DNA from: an uncultured Algibacter sp.
Lineage (GTDB): Bacteria; Bacteroidota; Bacteroidia; Flavobacteriales; Flavobacteriaceae
Direction: 5' to 3'
Assembly: GCF_905480415.1 (NCBI RefSeq)
Contig: NZ_CAJQQI010000006.1
Coordinates: 1-44,591, forward strand
Length of the DNA stretch: 44,591 nucleotides
A model generated the notes under the pieces. It ran no database searches and was not told the origin of the DNA. It saw only the letters and a program-made list of their open reading frames with translations. Position 1 is the first letter of the stretch. Each line of letters starts with the position of its first letter. Made by a program: the position numbers and the translations under genes. Shown piece after piece: positions 18,088 to 25,774 of this stretch.

Positions 18088-19052
18088 TATATAATGCCTT
18101 CTTTTATTAAATCGTGTAAATGTACCACGCCTGCATATGTACCATTTTCTTCAACTAGTAGTTGAGATATCTCATTAGTTTCCATAACCTCCAAAGCATC
18201 AATAGCCATAGCTTCAGTTTCAATACGTTTTGGGTTGGCACTCATTATATCTTTTGCGGTTAATCCAGAAAAATCATCAACTTGACTTAACATTCTACGT
18301 AAATCACCATCTGTAATAATACCAATAATTTTATCCTGTTCAATAACCGCAGTAACACCTAACATTTTCTCAGTAATTTCGATAATCACATCTTTAATAC
18401 TGGTGTTTGCCAACACTTTTGGTTTTTCGTTTACCGAGGAAATATCTAGAACACGCAAATATAATTTCTTCCCTAAAGCTCCACCTGGATGGTATTTAGC
18501 AAAATCGTTGCTAGAAAAACCACGTAATTCTAACAAACATACAGCAAGTGCATCACCAATAACAAGTTGGGCAGTGGTGCTTGTAGTAGGCGCTAGGTTA
18601 TTTGGACAAGCTTCTTTTTCAACATAGGCATTTAAAACAAAATCGGCATGCAGTCCTAAAAAAGATTCTGTATTACCAGTAATGGCAATCATTTTATTTT
18701 TTGCACTTTTTATAAGAGGAACAAGTACCTTAATTTCTGGTGTGTTTCCACTTTTAGAAATACAAATGACCACATCATCTTCAAGAATTAAACCTAAATC
18801 ACCATGAATAGCATCTGCGGCGTGCATAAAAATAGCAGGTGTTCCAGTAGAATTTAGTGTCGCTACAATTTTGTTAGCAATAATGGCGCTTTTTCCAATA
18901 CCTGTTATGATAACTCGTCCTTTAGAGTTGTAAATGAGTTGTGTAGCATCTGCAAAATCATCTGTTATCAAGCTAGACAAGTTTAAAATGGCTTGACCTT
19001 CCATTTCGATAGTATGCTTCGCAATGTCAATAATGGATTTTTTGTCTTTCAA
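18087..19052 (-). CDS. kdsD: KpsF/GutQ-family D-arabinose-5-phosphate isomerase
   Basis: A 321-aa cytosolic isomerase converting D-ribulose-5-phosphate to D-arabinose-5-phosphate for KDO synthesis. The SIS domain (about 30-180) includes GRVIITGIGKSAIIANKIVA, STGTPAIFMHAADAIHGDLG and CISKSGNTPEI. Two CBS domains follow (about 205-320), giving the standard architecture. The start is a TTG at 19052 (TTGAAAGAC); the next in-frame ATG would remove the first helix. It is the first gene of a minus-strand operon with tatC, the CMD-like gene and lptB, and is divergent from recQ. The neighbouring lptB supports an LPS-core role. Confidence 0.92.
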   Translation of the reverse strand: MKDKKSIIDIAKHTIEMEGQAILNLSSLITDDFADATQLIYNSKGRVIITGIGKSAIIANKIVATLNSTGTPAIFMHAADAIHGDLGLILEDDVVICISKSGNTPEIKVLVPLIKSAKNKMIAITGNTESFLGLHADFVLNAYVEKEACPNNLAPTTSTTAQLVIGDALAVCLLELRGFSSNDFAKYHPGGALGKKLYLRVLDISSVNEKPKVLANTSIKDVIIEITEKMLGVTAVIEQDKIIGIITDGDLRRMLSQVDDFSGLTAKDIMSANPKRIETEAMAIDALEVMETNEISQLLVEENGTYAGVVHLHDLIKEGII

Positions 19053-19068
19053 AGTTTGTTTTTTTGAG

Positions 19069-19096
19069 TTGATATTTAAAGATTTTGTTATCTTTA
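19069..19096 (+). promoter_or_regulatory. Candidate promoter for recQ
   Basis: TTG at 19069-19071 and TATCTTTA at 19089-19096 are 17 nt apart, matching the Bacteroidota pattern with one mismatch in the -7 box. It would leave a leader of roughly 150 nt before recQ, so a closer promoter may exist. Confidence 0.25.
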
Positions 19097-19248
19097 GTGT
19101 TAATCAAATTGAATTTTGTTGTAATTTGAAAATTCGTTACAAAACTAACGAAAAAAAATATGAGGGTTCTCTAAATGCTAAACGAAATTAATCAAACAAA
19201 ATTTTTGCATGTCTAGAGATTTAATCAAACAATAATTTTATACAATTC

Positions 19249-21453
19249 ATGTCAATAACAAAAAGCGACTTGCATGCTTCGCTAAAAAAATATTTTGGAT
19301 TTGGTAAATTCAAAGGACTTCAAGAAAGTGTCGTAGAAAGTTTATTATTAGGAAGACACACGTTCGTAATAATGCCAACAGGCGGAGGTAAATCGTTATG
19401 TTATCAATTACCTGCACTTATGCAAGAAGGAACAGCTATTGTAGTTTCTCCTTTAATTGCTTTGATGAAAAATCAAGTAGATGCCATAAGAGGTATTTCT
19501 AAGGAGCATGGTGTTGCGCATGTCTTAAACTCTTCATTAAACAAAACAGAAATAAAACAGGTTAAAGAGGATATCGTTAACGGCATTACAAAATTACTTT
19601 ATGTAGCTCCAGAATCATTAACTAAAGAAGAGAATGTTGAATTCTTAAGGTCTGTAAAGGTATCCTTTATGGCCATTGATGAGGCGCATTGTATAAGCGA
19701 ATGGGGACATGATTTTAGACCAGAATACAGAAACTTACGTCATATTATAAAACGTATAGGTGATAACATTCCAATTATTGGTTTAACTGCTACAGCAACA
19801 CCTAAAGTTCAAGAAGATATTATTAAGAATTTGGGTATTGGAGATGCTAAAACATTTAAAGCATCTTTTAACAGACCTAATTTATATTATGAAGTACGTC
19901 CAAAAACTACAAATGTAGATGTTGATATCATTCGTTTTATAAAGCAGAATGATGGGAAATCTGGTATTGTTTATTGTTTGAGTAGAAAACGAGTTACAGA
20001 GTTAGCACAAGTACTTCAGGTAAACGGCATAAATGCAGTGCCTTATCATGCTGGGTTAGATGCCAAAACACGCTCAAGTCATCAAGATAAATTCTTGATG
20101 GAAGATGTAGATGTGGTAGTAGCTACTATAGCATTTGGTATGGGAATTGATAAACCCGATGTACGTTTTGTAATTCATCATGATATTCCTAAAAGTATAG
20201 AAAGTTATTACCAAGAAACCGGCAGAGCAGGGCGTGATGGAGGCGAAGGCCATTGTTTGGCGTATTATGCCTATAAAGACATTGAGAAATTAGAAAAGTT
20301 TATGTCTGGTAAACCTGTTGCAGAACAGGAAATAGGGCAGGCCTTATTGCAAGAGGTTGTTGCTTTCGCAGAAACGTCTATCTCTAGAAGAAAATTTATT
20401 CTTCATTATTTTGGTGAAGAGTTCGATACTGAAACTGGCGAAGGTGGCGATATGGATGATAATATTAGGTATCCAAAAAAGAAAGTTGAAGCCAAAAGCG
20501 ATGTTAAAATACTTCTTGAAACGATAGATAAAACCAACGAAAAATACAAGTCTAAGGATTTGGTAAATGTCATAATTGGTAAAGAGAATGCCTTGATTAA
20601 TTCTCATAAAACGAACGAACAACCCTTTTTTGGGGATGGAAAACACAAAGACAATAAATATTGGATGGCTCTGTTAAGGCAAGTATTGGTTTCTGGTTTT
20701 CTTAAAAAAGACATTGAAACTTACGGCGTTATCAAGTTACAAGATGAGGGTAGCGCCTTTATAAAAAAACCAGTTTCTTTTATGATGACCGAAGATCACA
20801 TATTTGAAGGCGAGCAAGAAGATGGTAGCATAATTACTGCTGAAAAAGGAAGGGGCGCAGTTGCCGACACTGTATTAATGAGTATGCTGAAAGATCTACG
20901 TAAAAGCAGTGCTAAAAAACTAGGTGTACCACCTTTTGTTATTTTTCAAGACCCATCTTTGGAGGATATGGCATTAAAATATCCTATTAACATAACCGAA
21001 TTAAGTAATGTTCATGGCGTAGGAGAAGGGAAAGCTAAGAAATATGGAAAAAATTTCGTGGCACTAATAGAAAAGTATGTTGAGGAAAATGATATTGTTC
21101 GTCCAGACGATTTAGTTGTAAAATCAACTGGCATTAATTCTGCTAATAAATTATACATTATTCAAAATGTAGACAGAAAATTACCACTTGATGATATTGC
21201 TTCCTCGAAGGGGATGTCTATGGGAGATTTTATAAAAGAAATGGAAGCTATTGTGTATTCAGGCACTAAATTGAATATAGACTATTGGCTGCATGATATT
21301 TTAGATGAAGACCAACAAGAGGAAATTCATGAATACTTTATGGAATCTGAATCTGATGATATTGACGCAGCAATTGACGAGTTTGATGGCGATTATGATG
21401 ACGAAGAACTTCGCTTATACCGAATAAAATTTATTAGTGAAGTAGCTAACTAA
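19249..21453 (+). CDS. recQ: ATP-dependent DNA helicase RecQ
   Basis: A 734-aa superfamily 2 helicase acting in recombination and repair. Motif I is MPTGGGKSLCYQLPAL (about 43-58), motif II is IDEAHCISEWGHDFRPEY, motif III is GLTATATP and motif VI is YYQETGRAGRDGGEG. After the helicase core there is a RecQ-C/winged-helix region (about 380-520), an HRDC domain (about 535-610, LRKSSAKKLGVPPFVIFQD) and an acidic C-terminal tail. The zinc-binding cysteines that normally follow the RR-x-L-x2-YFGE segment are absent; no Cys occurs after about residue 340. The length exceeds E. coli RecQ because of the C-terminal extension. It is divergent from kdsD. Confidence 0.94.
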   Translation: MSITKSDLHASLKKYFGFGKFKGLQESVVESLLLGRHTFVIMPTGGGKSLCYQLPALMQEGTAIVVSPLIALMKNQVDAIRGISKEHGVAHVLNSSLNKTEIKQVKEDIVNGITKLLYVAPESLTKEENVEFLRSVKVSFMAIDEAHCISEWGHDFRPEYRNLRHIIKRIGDNIPIIGLTATATPKVQEDIIKNLGIGDAKTFKASFNRPNLYYEVRPKTTNVDVDIIRFIKQNDGKSGIVYCLSRKRVTELAQVLQVNGINAVPYHAGLDAKTRSSHQDKFLMEDVDVVVATIAFGMGIDKPDVRFVIHHDIPKSIESYYQETGRAGRDGGEGHCLAYYAYKDIEKLEKFMSGKPVAEQEIGQALLQEVVAFAETSISRRKFILHYFGEEFDTETGEGGDMDDNIRYPKKKVEAKSDVKILLETIDKTNEKYKSKDLVNVIIGKENALINSHKTNEQPFFGDGKHKDNKYWMALLRQVLVSGFLKKDIETYGVIKLQDEGSAFIKKPVSFMMTEDHIFEGEQEDGSIITAEKGRGAVADTVLMSMLKDLRKSSAKKLGVPPFVIFQDPSLEDMALKYPINITELSNVHGVGEGKAKKYGKNFVALIEKYVEENDIVRPDDLVVKSTGINSANKLYIIQNVDRKLPLDDIASSKGMSMGDFIKEMEAIVYSGTKLNIDYWLHDILDEDQQEEIHEYFMESESDDIDAAIDEFDGDYDDEELRLYRIKFISEVAN

Positions 21454-21454
21454 T

Positions 21455-21660
21455 TATGCTGTAATTTGGGCGCTAGCCAGCTGGTATCATGGTTACCGGA
21501 GTGTTGCGTTTTTCGTTACAATCTTACTTGTGCTGAATTTGTTTCAGTATCCCATTAAGTTTTTCAAACGTAATTACGAGGATTTCAAACAGACTGCGAT
21601 TTAGTAAAAACTTCTCGCAATGACGTTAACTAAGCACAGATCGCCACGCCGTAAAAACCC
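21455..21660. repeat. Cluster of degenerate dispersed repeats
   Basis: This gap holds no credible gene. CGTAATTACGAGGA (21569-21582) and CTTCTCGCAATGACG (21611-21625) are imperfect inverted copies of a CGTCATTGCGAG-type repeat. TGCTGAATTTGTTTCAG (21531-21547) contains a CTGAA/TTCAG stem and resembles another dispersed element. Both types are familiar from many bacterial genomes; the assignment is from memory and needs a genome-wide copy count. Confidence 0.5.
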
Positions 21661-21666
21661 ATTAAC

Positions 21667-22104
21667 TTATAGTGTAGTAAAGATAACTTCTTGTTTTTTG
21701 GCAGATAACTTTAAAGATGTAATACTCTTTTTGTCAAATTTAGAAACGTCTTCCTTTTCAATTTGAAAATCTATTCTTGTAATAAAACTATTTGATACAC
21801 TTGAATGGTTGGATTCAAATTCATCCATATCAGAATTTAGTATTAAATTAAATTTTTTGCCTTCAATACTAAGATTGCCACCATTTTTAGTTTTAATTTT
21901 AAACCGGCCTACAACTATAGTGATTACATAATAATAACCTCCCAATTCTGAAACTTTTGCAAATAGAACATTTTGTTCTGAAACAGCAAAGGCCTCTTCA
22001 TCAATAGATTTAATAATATCTTTAATATAATTATCATCATGAGTTGGCTCTAAGGAAGGCGTATTCCCAAAAGCGTTTAAGATTTTATTTAACTTAAATT
22101 TCAT
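21667..22104 (-). CDS. Hypothetical protein of unknown function
   Basis: A 145-aa protein that I do not recognise. It has no signal peptide or membrane helix and starts MKFKLNKILNAFGNTPSL. The middle (YYYVITIVVGRFKIKTKNGGNLSIEGKKFNL) looks like alternating beta strands, and the last 40 residues are rich in Lys, Ser and acidic residues. A good -7 box (TAATTTTG) lies about 45 nt upstream on the same strand, which supports it being a real, separately transcribed gene. Its neighbour on one side is a repeat cluster and on the other the divergent PPIase fusion, so context gives no function. Confidence 0.65.
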   Translation of the reverse strand: MKFKLNKILNAFGNTPSLEPTHDDNYIKDIIKSIDEEAFAVSEQNVLFAKVSELGGYYYVITIVVGRFKIKTKNGGNLSIEGKKFNLILNSDMDEFESNHSSVSNSFITRIDFQIEKEDVSKFDKKSITSLKLSAKKQEVIFTTL

Positions 22105-22147
22105 AAAGAAATGATTTTTGTAAAACTAGAATTATAATTAGAATGCA

Positions 22148-22155
22148 CAAAATTA
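22148..22155 (-). promoter_or_regulatory. -7 box for the 145-aa hypothetical gene
   Basis: On the minus strand these bases read TAATTTTG, a perfect TAnnTTTG. It ends 43 nt before the ATG at 22104. I see no convincing TTG at -33. Confidence 0.4.
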
Positions 22156-22262
22156 TAATCGTAAATCATTTCATGTGATTGTATTTATTATTGTACAATG
22201 ACACATGCGGCATACATTTTATGATTTTGTTTAAGTATTAAGTTTTAGTTATGTATGTTTCA

Positions 22263-22270
22263 TATATTTG
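22263..22270 (+). promoter_or_regulatory. -7 box for the PPIase fusion gene
   Basis: TATATTTG matches TAnnTTTG exactly and lies 23 nt before the ATG at 22294. It also argues against an upstream in-frame start at 22255, which would precede the transcription start. Confidence 0.5.
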
Positions 22271-22293
22271 CATCTTCAAATAAAATTAGAAAA

Positions 22294-23226
22294 ATGCAAG
22301 ACGGATTATACGCAAAATTTAATACAACAAAAGGAGAAATTCTCGTTGCTTTAGAATTCAAAAAAACACCTGGAACAGTAGGTAACTTTGTAGCTTTAGC
22401 AGAAGGAAACCTAGAAAATTCAGTAAAACCTCAAGGAACACCATATTATGATGGTTTAAAATTCCATAGAGTTATTCCAGATTTTATGGTTCAAGGGGGG
22501 TGCCCACAAGGTTCAGGTTCTGGAAATCCAGGATACAAATTTGATGATGAGTTTCATCCAGATTTAAAACACGACGGACCAGGAGTATTAGCTATGGCAA
22601 ATGCAGGACCAGGAACAAATGGAAGTCAGTTTTATATAACACATATTGCAACTGATTGGTTAGATAATAAACATACCGTTTTTGGAAAAGTAGAATACGG
22701 TCAAGAGGTTGTTGATGCCATTGCACAAGGCGATAAAATTGAAAGTTTAGAAATTGTTCGTGCAGGGGCTGATGCTGAAGCATACAATGCTGTTGAGGCT
22801 TTCAGAACTTTTGAAGGTTCAAGAGAAAAAAGAGAAGCAGAAGTTAAAGCCGCAGCAAACGCAGAATTAGATAAATTAGCTACAGGTTTTGATAAAACTG
22901 AAAGTGGATTGCGTTATCAAATCATTCAAAAAGGAAATGGTGTAAAAGCAGAAAAAGGACAAACGGTTTCTGTGCATTACAAAGGTCAATTATCAGACGG
23001 AACTGTTTTTGATTCTTCATACAAACGTAACGCGCCTATTGATTTTCCTTTAGGTGTTGGTCAGGTTATTGCAGGATGGGACGAAGGTATTCAATTATTA
23101 AAAGTTGGAGATAAAGCAAGACTCGTTATACCAAGTCATTTAGGATATGGCAGTGCTGGTGCTGGAGGTGTTATACCACCAGATGCTACGCTTGTATTTG
23201 ACGTAGAGTTGATGGATGTGAAATAG
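22294..23226 (+). CDS. Dual peptidyl-prolyl isomerase: cyclophilin-FKBP fusion
   Basis: A 310-aa cytosolic protein joining two unrelated prolyl-isomerase folds. Residues about 5-155 are a cyclophilin: FHRVIPDFMVQGGCPQGSG carries the catalytic Arg, then TNGSQFYIT and DWLDNKHTVFGKV follow with the expected Phe, Trp and His. A charged helical linker (about 170-205, EKREAEVKAAANAELDKLA) leads to an FKBP domain (about 206-310) with VHYKGQLSDGTVFDSS, GQVIAGWDEGIQLLKVGDK and GYGSAGAGGVIPPDATL. Both active sites look intact. Fusions in this order are known from Flavobacterium. There is no signal peptide in the chosen start MQDGLYAKF. It is monocistronic: a -7 box precedes it and a strong terminator follows. 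Confidence 0.93.
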   Translation: MQDGLYAKFNTTKGEILVALEFKKTPGTVGNFVALAEGNLENSVKPQGTPYYDGLKFHRVIPDFMVQGGCPQGSGSGNPGYKFDDEFHPDLKHDGPGVLAMANAGPGTNGSQFYITHIATDWLDNKHTVFGKVEYGQEVVDAIAQGDKIESLEIVRAGADAEAYNAVEAFRTFEGSREKREAEVKAAANAELDKLATGFDKTESGLRYQIIQKGNGVKAEKGQTVSVHYKGQLSDGTVFDSSYKRNAPIDFPLGVGQVIAGWDEGIQLLKVGDKARLVIPSHLGYGSAGAGGVIPPDATLVFDVELMDVK

Positions 23227-23265
23227 AGTTAGTTACTATAATAAAGTAACAAATATTAGAAATAG

Positions 23266-23295
23266 TCGTCTCATTTATAATGAGGCGATTTTTTT
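23266..23295 (+). terminator. Rho-independent terminator after the PPIase gene
   Basis: A 9-bp stem (TCGTCTCAT / ATGAGGCGA, one G-U pair) with a 5-nt loop is followed by seven T residues. It ends the PPIase transcript 40 nt after the stop codon. Confidence 0.9.
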
Positions 23296-23317
23296 GTGTT
23301 TTATTCAAATGATGTAA

Positions 23318-23734
23318 CTCAATCCAAATGAATACAAAGACATTATTTCTTACGATTATATTAAAGTTGAAGATTCTTTTAAAATCCCTAGTGCTTATAT
23401 AAAGCTTATAGATTATGATAAAGCACTTTTGGGGTATTTAAACATACAAAAACAAGATTCTACAAGTACTATTTTGGAAGAAGGGTATTTTAATAGTTTA
23501 GGCTATAATTTCATTAGAGGTAAGAAATATACTGATGCTGTGGGAATATTTAAAATCAATGTCGCATTGTACCCTTAAAGCTCAAATGTTTATGATAATT
23601 TAGCTGAAGCATATTTGTTGTCCGGCGATAGTTTACAAGCGTATAATAATTATAAAATGGCTTTCAATTATGATAATAGAAATAATCGAGCGAAAGAATT
23701 TGTAAACAAATATGATAGTAAGCTTAAGAAATAA
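23318..23734 (+). pseudogene. Remnant of a TPR-containing protein (C-terminal part)
   Basis: The frame from 23318 to the TAA at 23732 reads LNPNEYKDIISYDYIKVEDS and on through SLGYNFIRGKKYTDAVGIFK. An in-frame TAA at 23576-23578 interrupts it, and it resumes as SSNVYDNLAEAYLLSGDSLQ and AYNNYKMAFNYDNRNNRAKE. The two halves join into paired tetratricopeptide helices of the kind that end bacterial alpha/beta hydrolases and serine hydrolases (the pattern YP-x-SSNVYD-x-LAEAY). A stop codon or non-coding sequence lies immediately upstream and there is no start, so the N-terminal catalytic part is gone. The stop could be a single-base change from AAA. No function is expected. Confidence 0.8.
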
Positions 23735-23766
23735 TTTTACTAGTTCTTTGTGATTTACATGAATTT

Positions 23767-23792
23767 AGCATCTTAATTAAGGTGCTTTTTTT
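23767..23792 (+). terminator. Hairpin terminator directly before the DinB-family gene
   Basis: AGCATCTT / AAGGTGCT form an 8-bp stem (one G-U) around an AATT loop, followed by a T7 run. It ends only 10 nt before the ATG at 23803, so it either terminates transcription from the decayed gene upstream or acts as an attenuator in the leader of the next gene. Confidence 0.8.
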
Positions 23793-23802
23793 ATATTTAC
23801 TT

Positions 23803-24348
23803 ATGACAGAGCAAGAGTTAGAAAAATTAAAATACCCTATCGGCCAATTTGAGTGTCCCAATAATATTTCTAAACAACATATTGAAAGCTGGATTTCTAT
23901 TTTGGAGCACTTCCCTAACCGCTTAGAGAATCTGGTTAAAGATTTATCAAATCAGCAATTAGATACTCAATACCGACCAGATGGTTGGACTATTAGGCAA
24001 GTTGTTCATCATGTTTCAGATAGCCATCACCATAGTTATACGCGTTTTAAATGGGCGTTAACAGAAGACAAACCCCTTATTAAAGCTTATTATGAAGATC
24101 GTTGGGCAGAACTAATGGATTCTAAGTTAGCACCTATAGACATGTCTTTAAATCACTTAAGAGTTATTCATATTAAGTTGGTGTATCTATTAAAAACACT
24201 ATCAGAAGATAATTTAAACAAATGTTTTATTCATCCAGAAACCAATAGTGAGTTTTCGCTGAGTTATAGTGTTGGTAATTATGCGTGGCACAGTAACCAT
24301 CACTACGCGCATATTGAAAGTTTGATGAAACGTAAAGGTTGGCATTAA
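23803..24348 (+). CDS. DinB-superfamily YfiT-like putative bacillithiol transferase
   Basis: A 181-aa four-helix protein. The N-terminal segment LKYPIGQFECPNNISKQHIE and PDGWTIRQVVHHVSDSHHHS, with the C-terminal YAWHSNHHYAHIESL, place it in the YfiT/BstA group. In this group three His residues bind a metal (one in VHH, two in WHSNHH). BstA transfers bacillithiol to electrophiles, a detoxification step; YfiT was first described as a metal-dependent hydrolase. Which activity applies is not shown here. The start at 23803 is preferred because an earlier TTG lies inside the terminator hairpin. The stop abuts the GNAT gene. Confidence 0.82.
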   Translation: MTEQELEKLKYPIGQFECPNNISKQHIESWISILEHFPNRLENLVKDLSNQQLDTQYRPDGWTIRQVVHHVSDSHHHSYTRFKWALTEDKPLIKAYYEDRWAELMDSKLAPIDMSLNHLRVIHIKLVYLLKTLSEDNLNKCFIHPETNSEFSLSYSVGNYAWHSNHHYAHIESLMKRKGWH

Positions 24349-24834
24349 ATGATAAGACCAGTGCATATACATGATGCTCAAGAATTACTTGAGATGTATA
24401 ATTATTATGTTATAAATACGACGGTCAATTTTGATATTGAGCCTTTGTCACTTAAAACATTTTTAGATAAATTAAATATTATTACTGCAGATTACCCTTT
24501 TATTGTCTTTGAGGAAAACAATGAAATATTAGGCTATGCTTACGGAAGTAGGTTTAGACCAAGAGCAGCTTATAATTACGTTGCAGAGTCTACAGTCTAT
24601 GTTAAGCATACAGCACATGGGAAACAAATAGGCTCAAAATTATATGCTGAATTGATAAAATTACTCAAAGAAACGGACTTACATACTGTACTTGGTGTTT
24701 TAACAATCCCTAATGAGGCGAGTATTAAACTGCATGAGAAATTTGGATTCGAGCAAGTTGCTAACTTAAAAGAAGTAGGGTTGAAATTTGGTGAATGGCA
24801 GAATGTTGGTATTTGGCAATTAAAACTAGACTAA
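24349..24834 (+). CDS. GNAT-family N-acetyltransferase (phosphinothricin acetyltransferase-like)
   Basis: A 161-aa acetyl-CoA-dependent transferase. It starts MIRPVHIHDAQELLEMYNYY and has the acetyl-CoA binding motif A in ESTVYVKHTAHGKQIGSKLY (about residues 84-103), with the Q-x2-G-x-G/S pattern. GVLTIPNEASIKLHEKFGFE in the C-terminal part is motif B. The spacing and the NTTVNFDIEPLS segment are typical of the Pat/phosphinothricin-type subgroup. The true substrate, which may be an amino acid such as methionine sulfone, is unknown. It starts directly at the end of the DinB-family gene and converges with the thioredoxin gene, overlapping its end by 4 nt. Confidence 0.85.
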   Translation: MIRPVHIHDAQELLEMYNYYVINTTVNFDIEPLSLKTFLDKLNIITADYPFIVFEENNEILGYAYGSRFRPRAAYNYVAESTVYVKHTAHGKQIGSKLYAELIKLLKETDLHTVLGVLTIPNEASIKLHEKFGFEQVANLKEVGLKFGEWQNVGIWQLKLD

Positions 24835-25388
24835 GTTTTCCATTTAATATTACAACCAATACTCGGTTTTTGGGTTTTGGTGTTTTCTTCACCTACAATC
24901 AGACAATCTAATGCCTGTCTTAAATCTTTGCCTGTAAGAGGCTGGCCGTTATCTGGTCTGGAATTATCCAATTGCCCTCTGTAAACAAGTTTTAGATTAT
25001 CATCAAAAATATAAAAATCAGGAGTACAGGCTGCATCATAAGCTTTAGCTACCTCTTGTGTTTCATCATATAAGTAAGGAAAAGGATAATTTTCAGTATG
25101 CGCATGAATTTTCATTTTCTCAGGGGAGTCTTGCGGGTAATTAATAGCATCATTACTTGAAATAGCAATAAAACCAATCCCTTTTTCCGCGTAAGCGTTT
25201 GCCATATCTACTAACTCAGAATTTACATGAATTACAAAAGGGCAGTGGTTACATATAAACATGATAACCGTACCTTTGTCACCTTTAAGCTTGTTAAGAC
25301 TTAAAACAGTATCTGATATGGTGTCAGTAAGAGAAAAATCGGGTGCTTTTGTTCCTAATAAAAGCATGTTTGAGGGCGTCATGGCCAT
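24831..25388 (-). CDS. Thioredoxin-family / AhpC-TSA-like protein
   Basis: A 185-aa thioredoxin-fold protein. It begins LGTKAPDFSLTDT, the usual peroxiredoxin/TlpA opening, and has a CNHCPFV motif near residue 50 in place of the CGPC of thioredoxin. This motif defines a group of proteins annotated as thioredoxin family or redoxin. The N terminus has no clear signal peptide, so cytosolic action is likely. The start is the ATG at 25388; a TTG at 25394 and an ATG at 25382 are alternatives. The stop overlaps the convergent GNAT gene by 4 nt. It may be a reductase or peroxidase; the substrate is not evident. Confidence 0.83.
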   Translation of the reverse strand: MAMTPSNMLLLGTKAPDFSLTDTISDTVLSLNKLKGDKGTVIMFICNHCPFVIHVNSELVDMANAYAEKGIGFIAISSNDAINYPQDSPEKMKIHAHTENYPFPYLYDETQEVAKAYDAACTPDFYIFDDNLKLVYRGQLDNSRPDNGQPLTGKDLRQALDCLIVGEENTKTQKPSIGCNIKWKT

Positions 25389-25435
25389 AATCAAAAGTTT
25401 TATTCAAAGTTCGTAATTATTTGTATTTTTAAAAA

Positions 25436-25771
25436 ATGAGTAATACAATATCTTTTGAGGATTTTAATAAAGTGGATTTACGCATAGGAACTATTATTGA
25501 AGTTCATGATTTTCCTGAAGCTCGACAGCCAGCTTATAAATTAACTATTGATTTCGGAGAATTAGGAATTAAAAAATCGTCTGCTCAAATTACAACGCTT
25601 TATAAAAAACAAGACTTACTACAACGACAGATAGTTGCAGTAGTTAATTTTCCTAAAAAACAAATTGCCAAATTCATGAGTGAATGCTTAGTTTTAGGTG
25701 CTGTAAAGGAAAACGATGTTATACTTTTAAATCCAGAGAATAAAGTTAAAAATGGCACGCCTGTAAATTGA
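25436..25771 (+). CDS. csaA: CsaA-like tRNA-binding protein
   Basis: A 111-aa single OB-fold protein. ISFEDFNKVDLRIGTIIEVHDF at the start, KSSAQITTLYKKQDLLQRQI in the middle and the C-terminal GAVKENDVILLNPENKVKNG fit the tRNA-binding domain (EMAP II-like), as in CsaA of Bacillus, described as a secretion-linked chaperone, and in the tail of methionyl-tRNA synthetase. The length equals that of stand-alone CsaA. It is divergent from the thioredoxin gene (47-nt gap) and 3 nt before the symporter gene. The true ligand in this organism is not known. Confidence 0.88.
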   Translation: MSNTISFEDFNKVDLRIGTIIEVHDFPEARQPAYKLTIDFGELGIKKSSAQITTLYKKQDLLQRQIVAVVNFPKKQIAKFMSECLVLGAVKENDVILLNPENKVKNGTPVN

Positions 25772-25774
25772 TTT

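Noticed and set aside
20344-20646. Minus-strand frame opposite recQ, 100 codons.
   Set aside because: Antisense shadow with Phe/Ile-rich composition and no start context.
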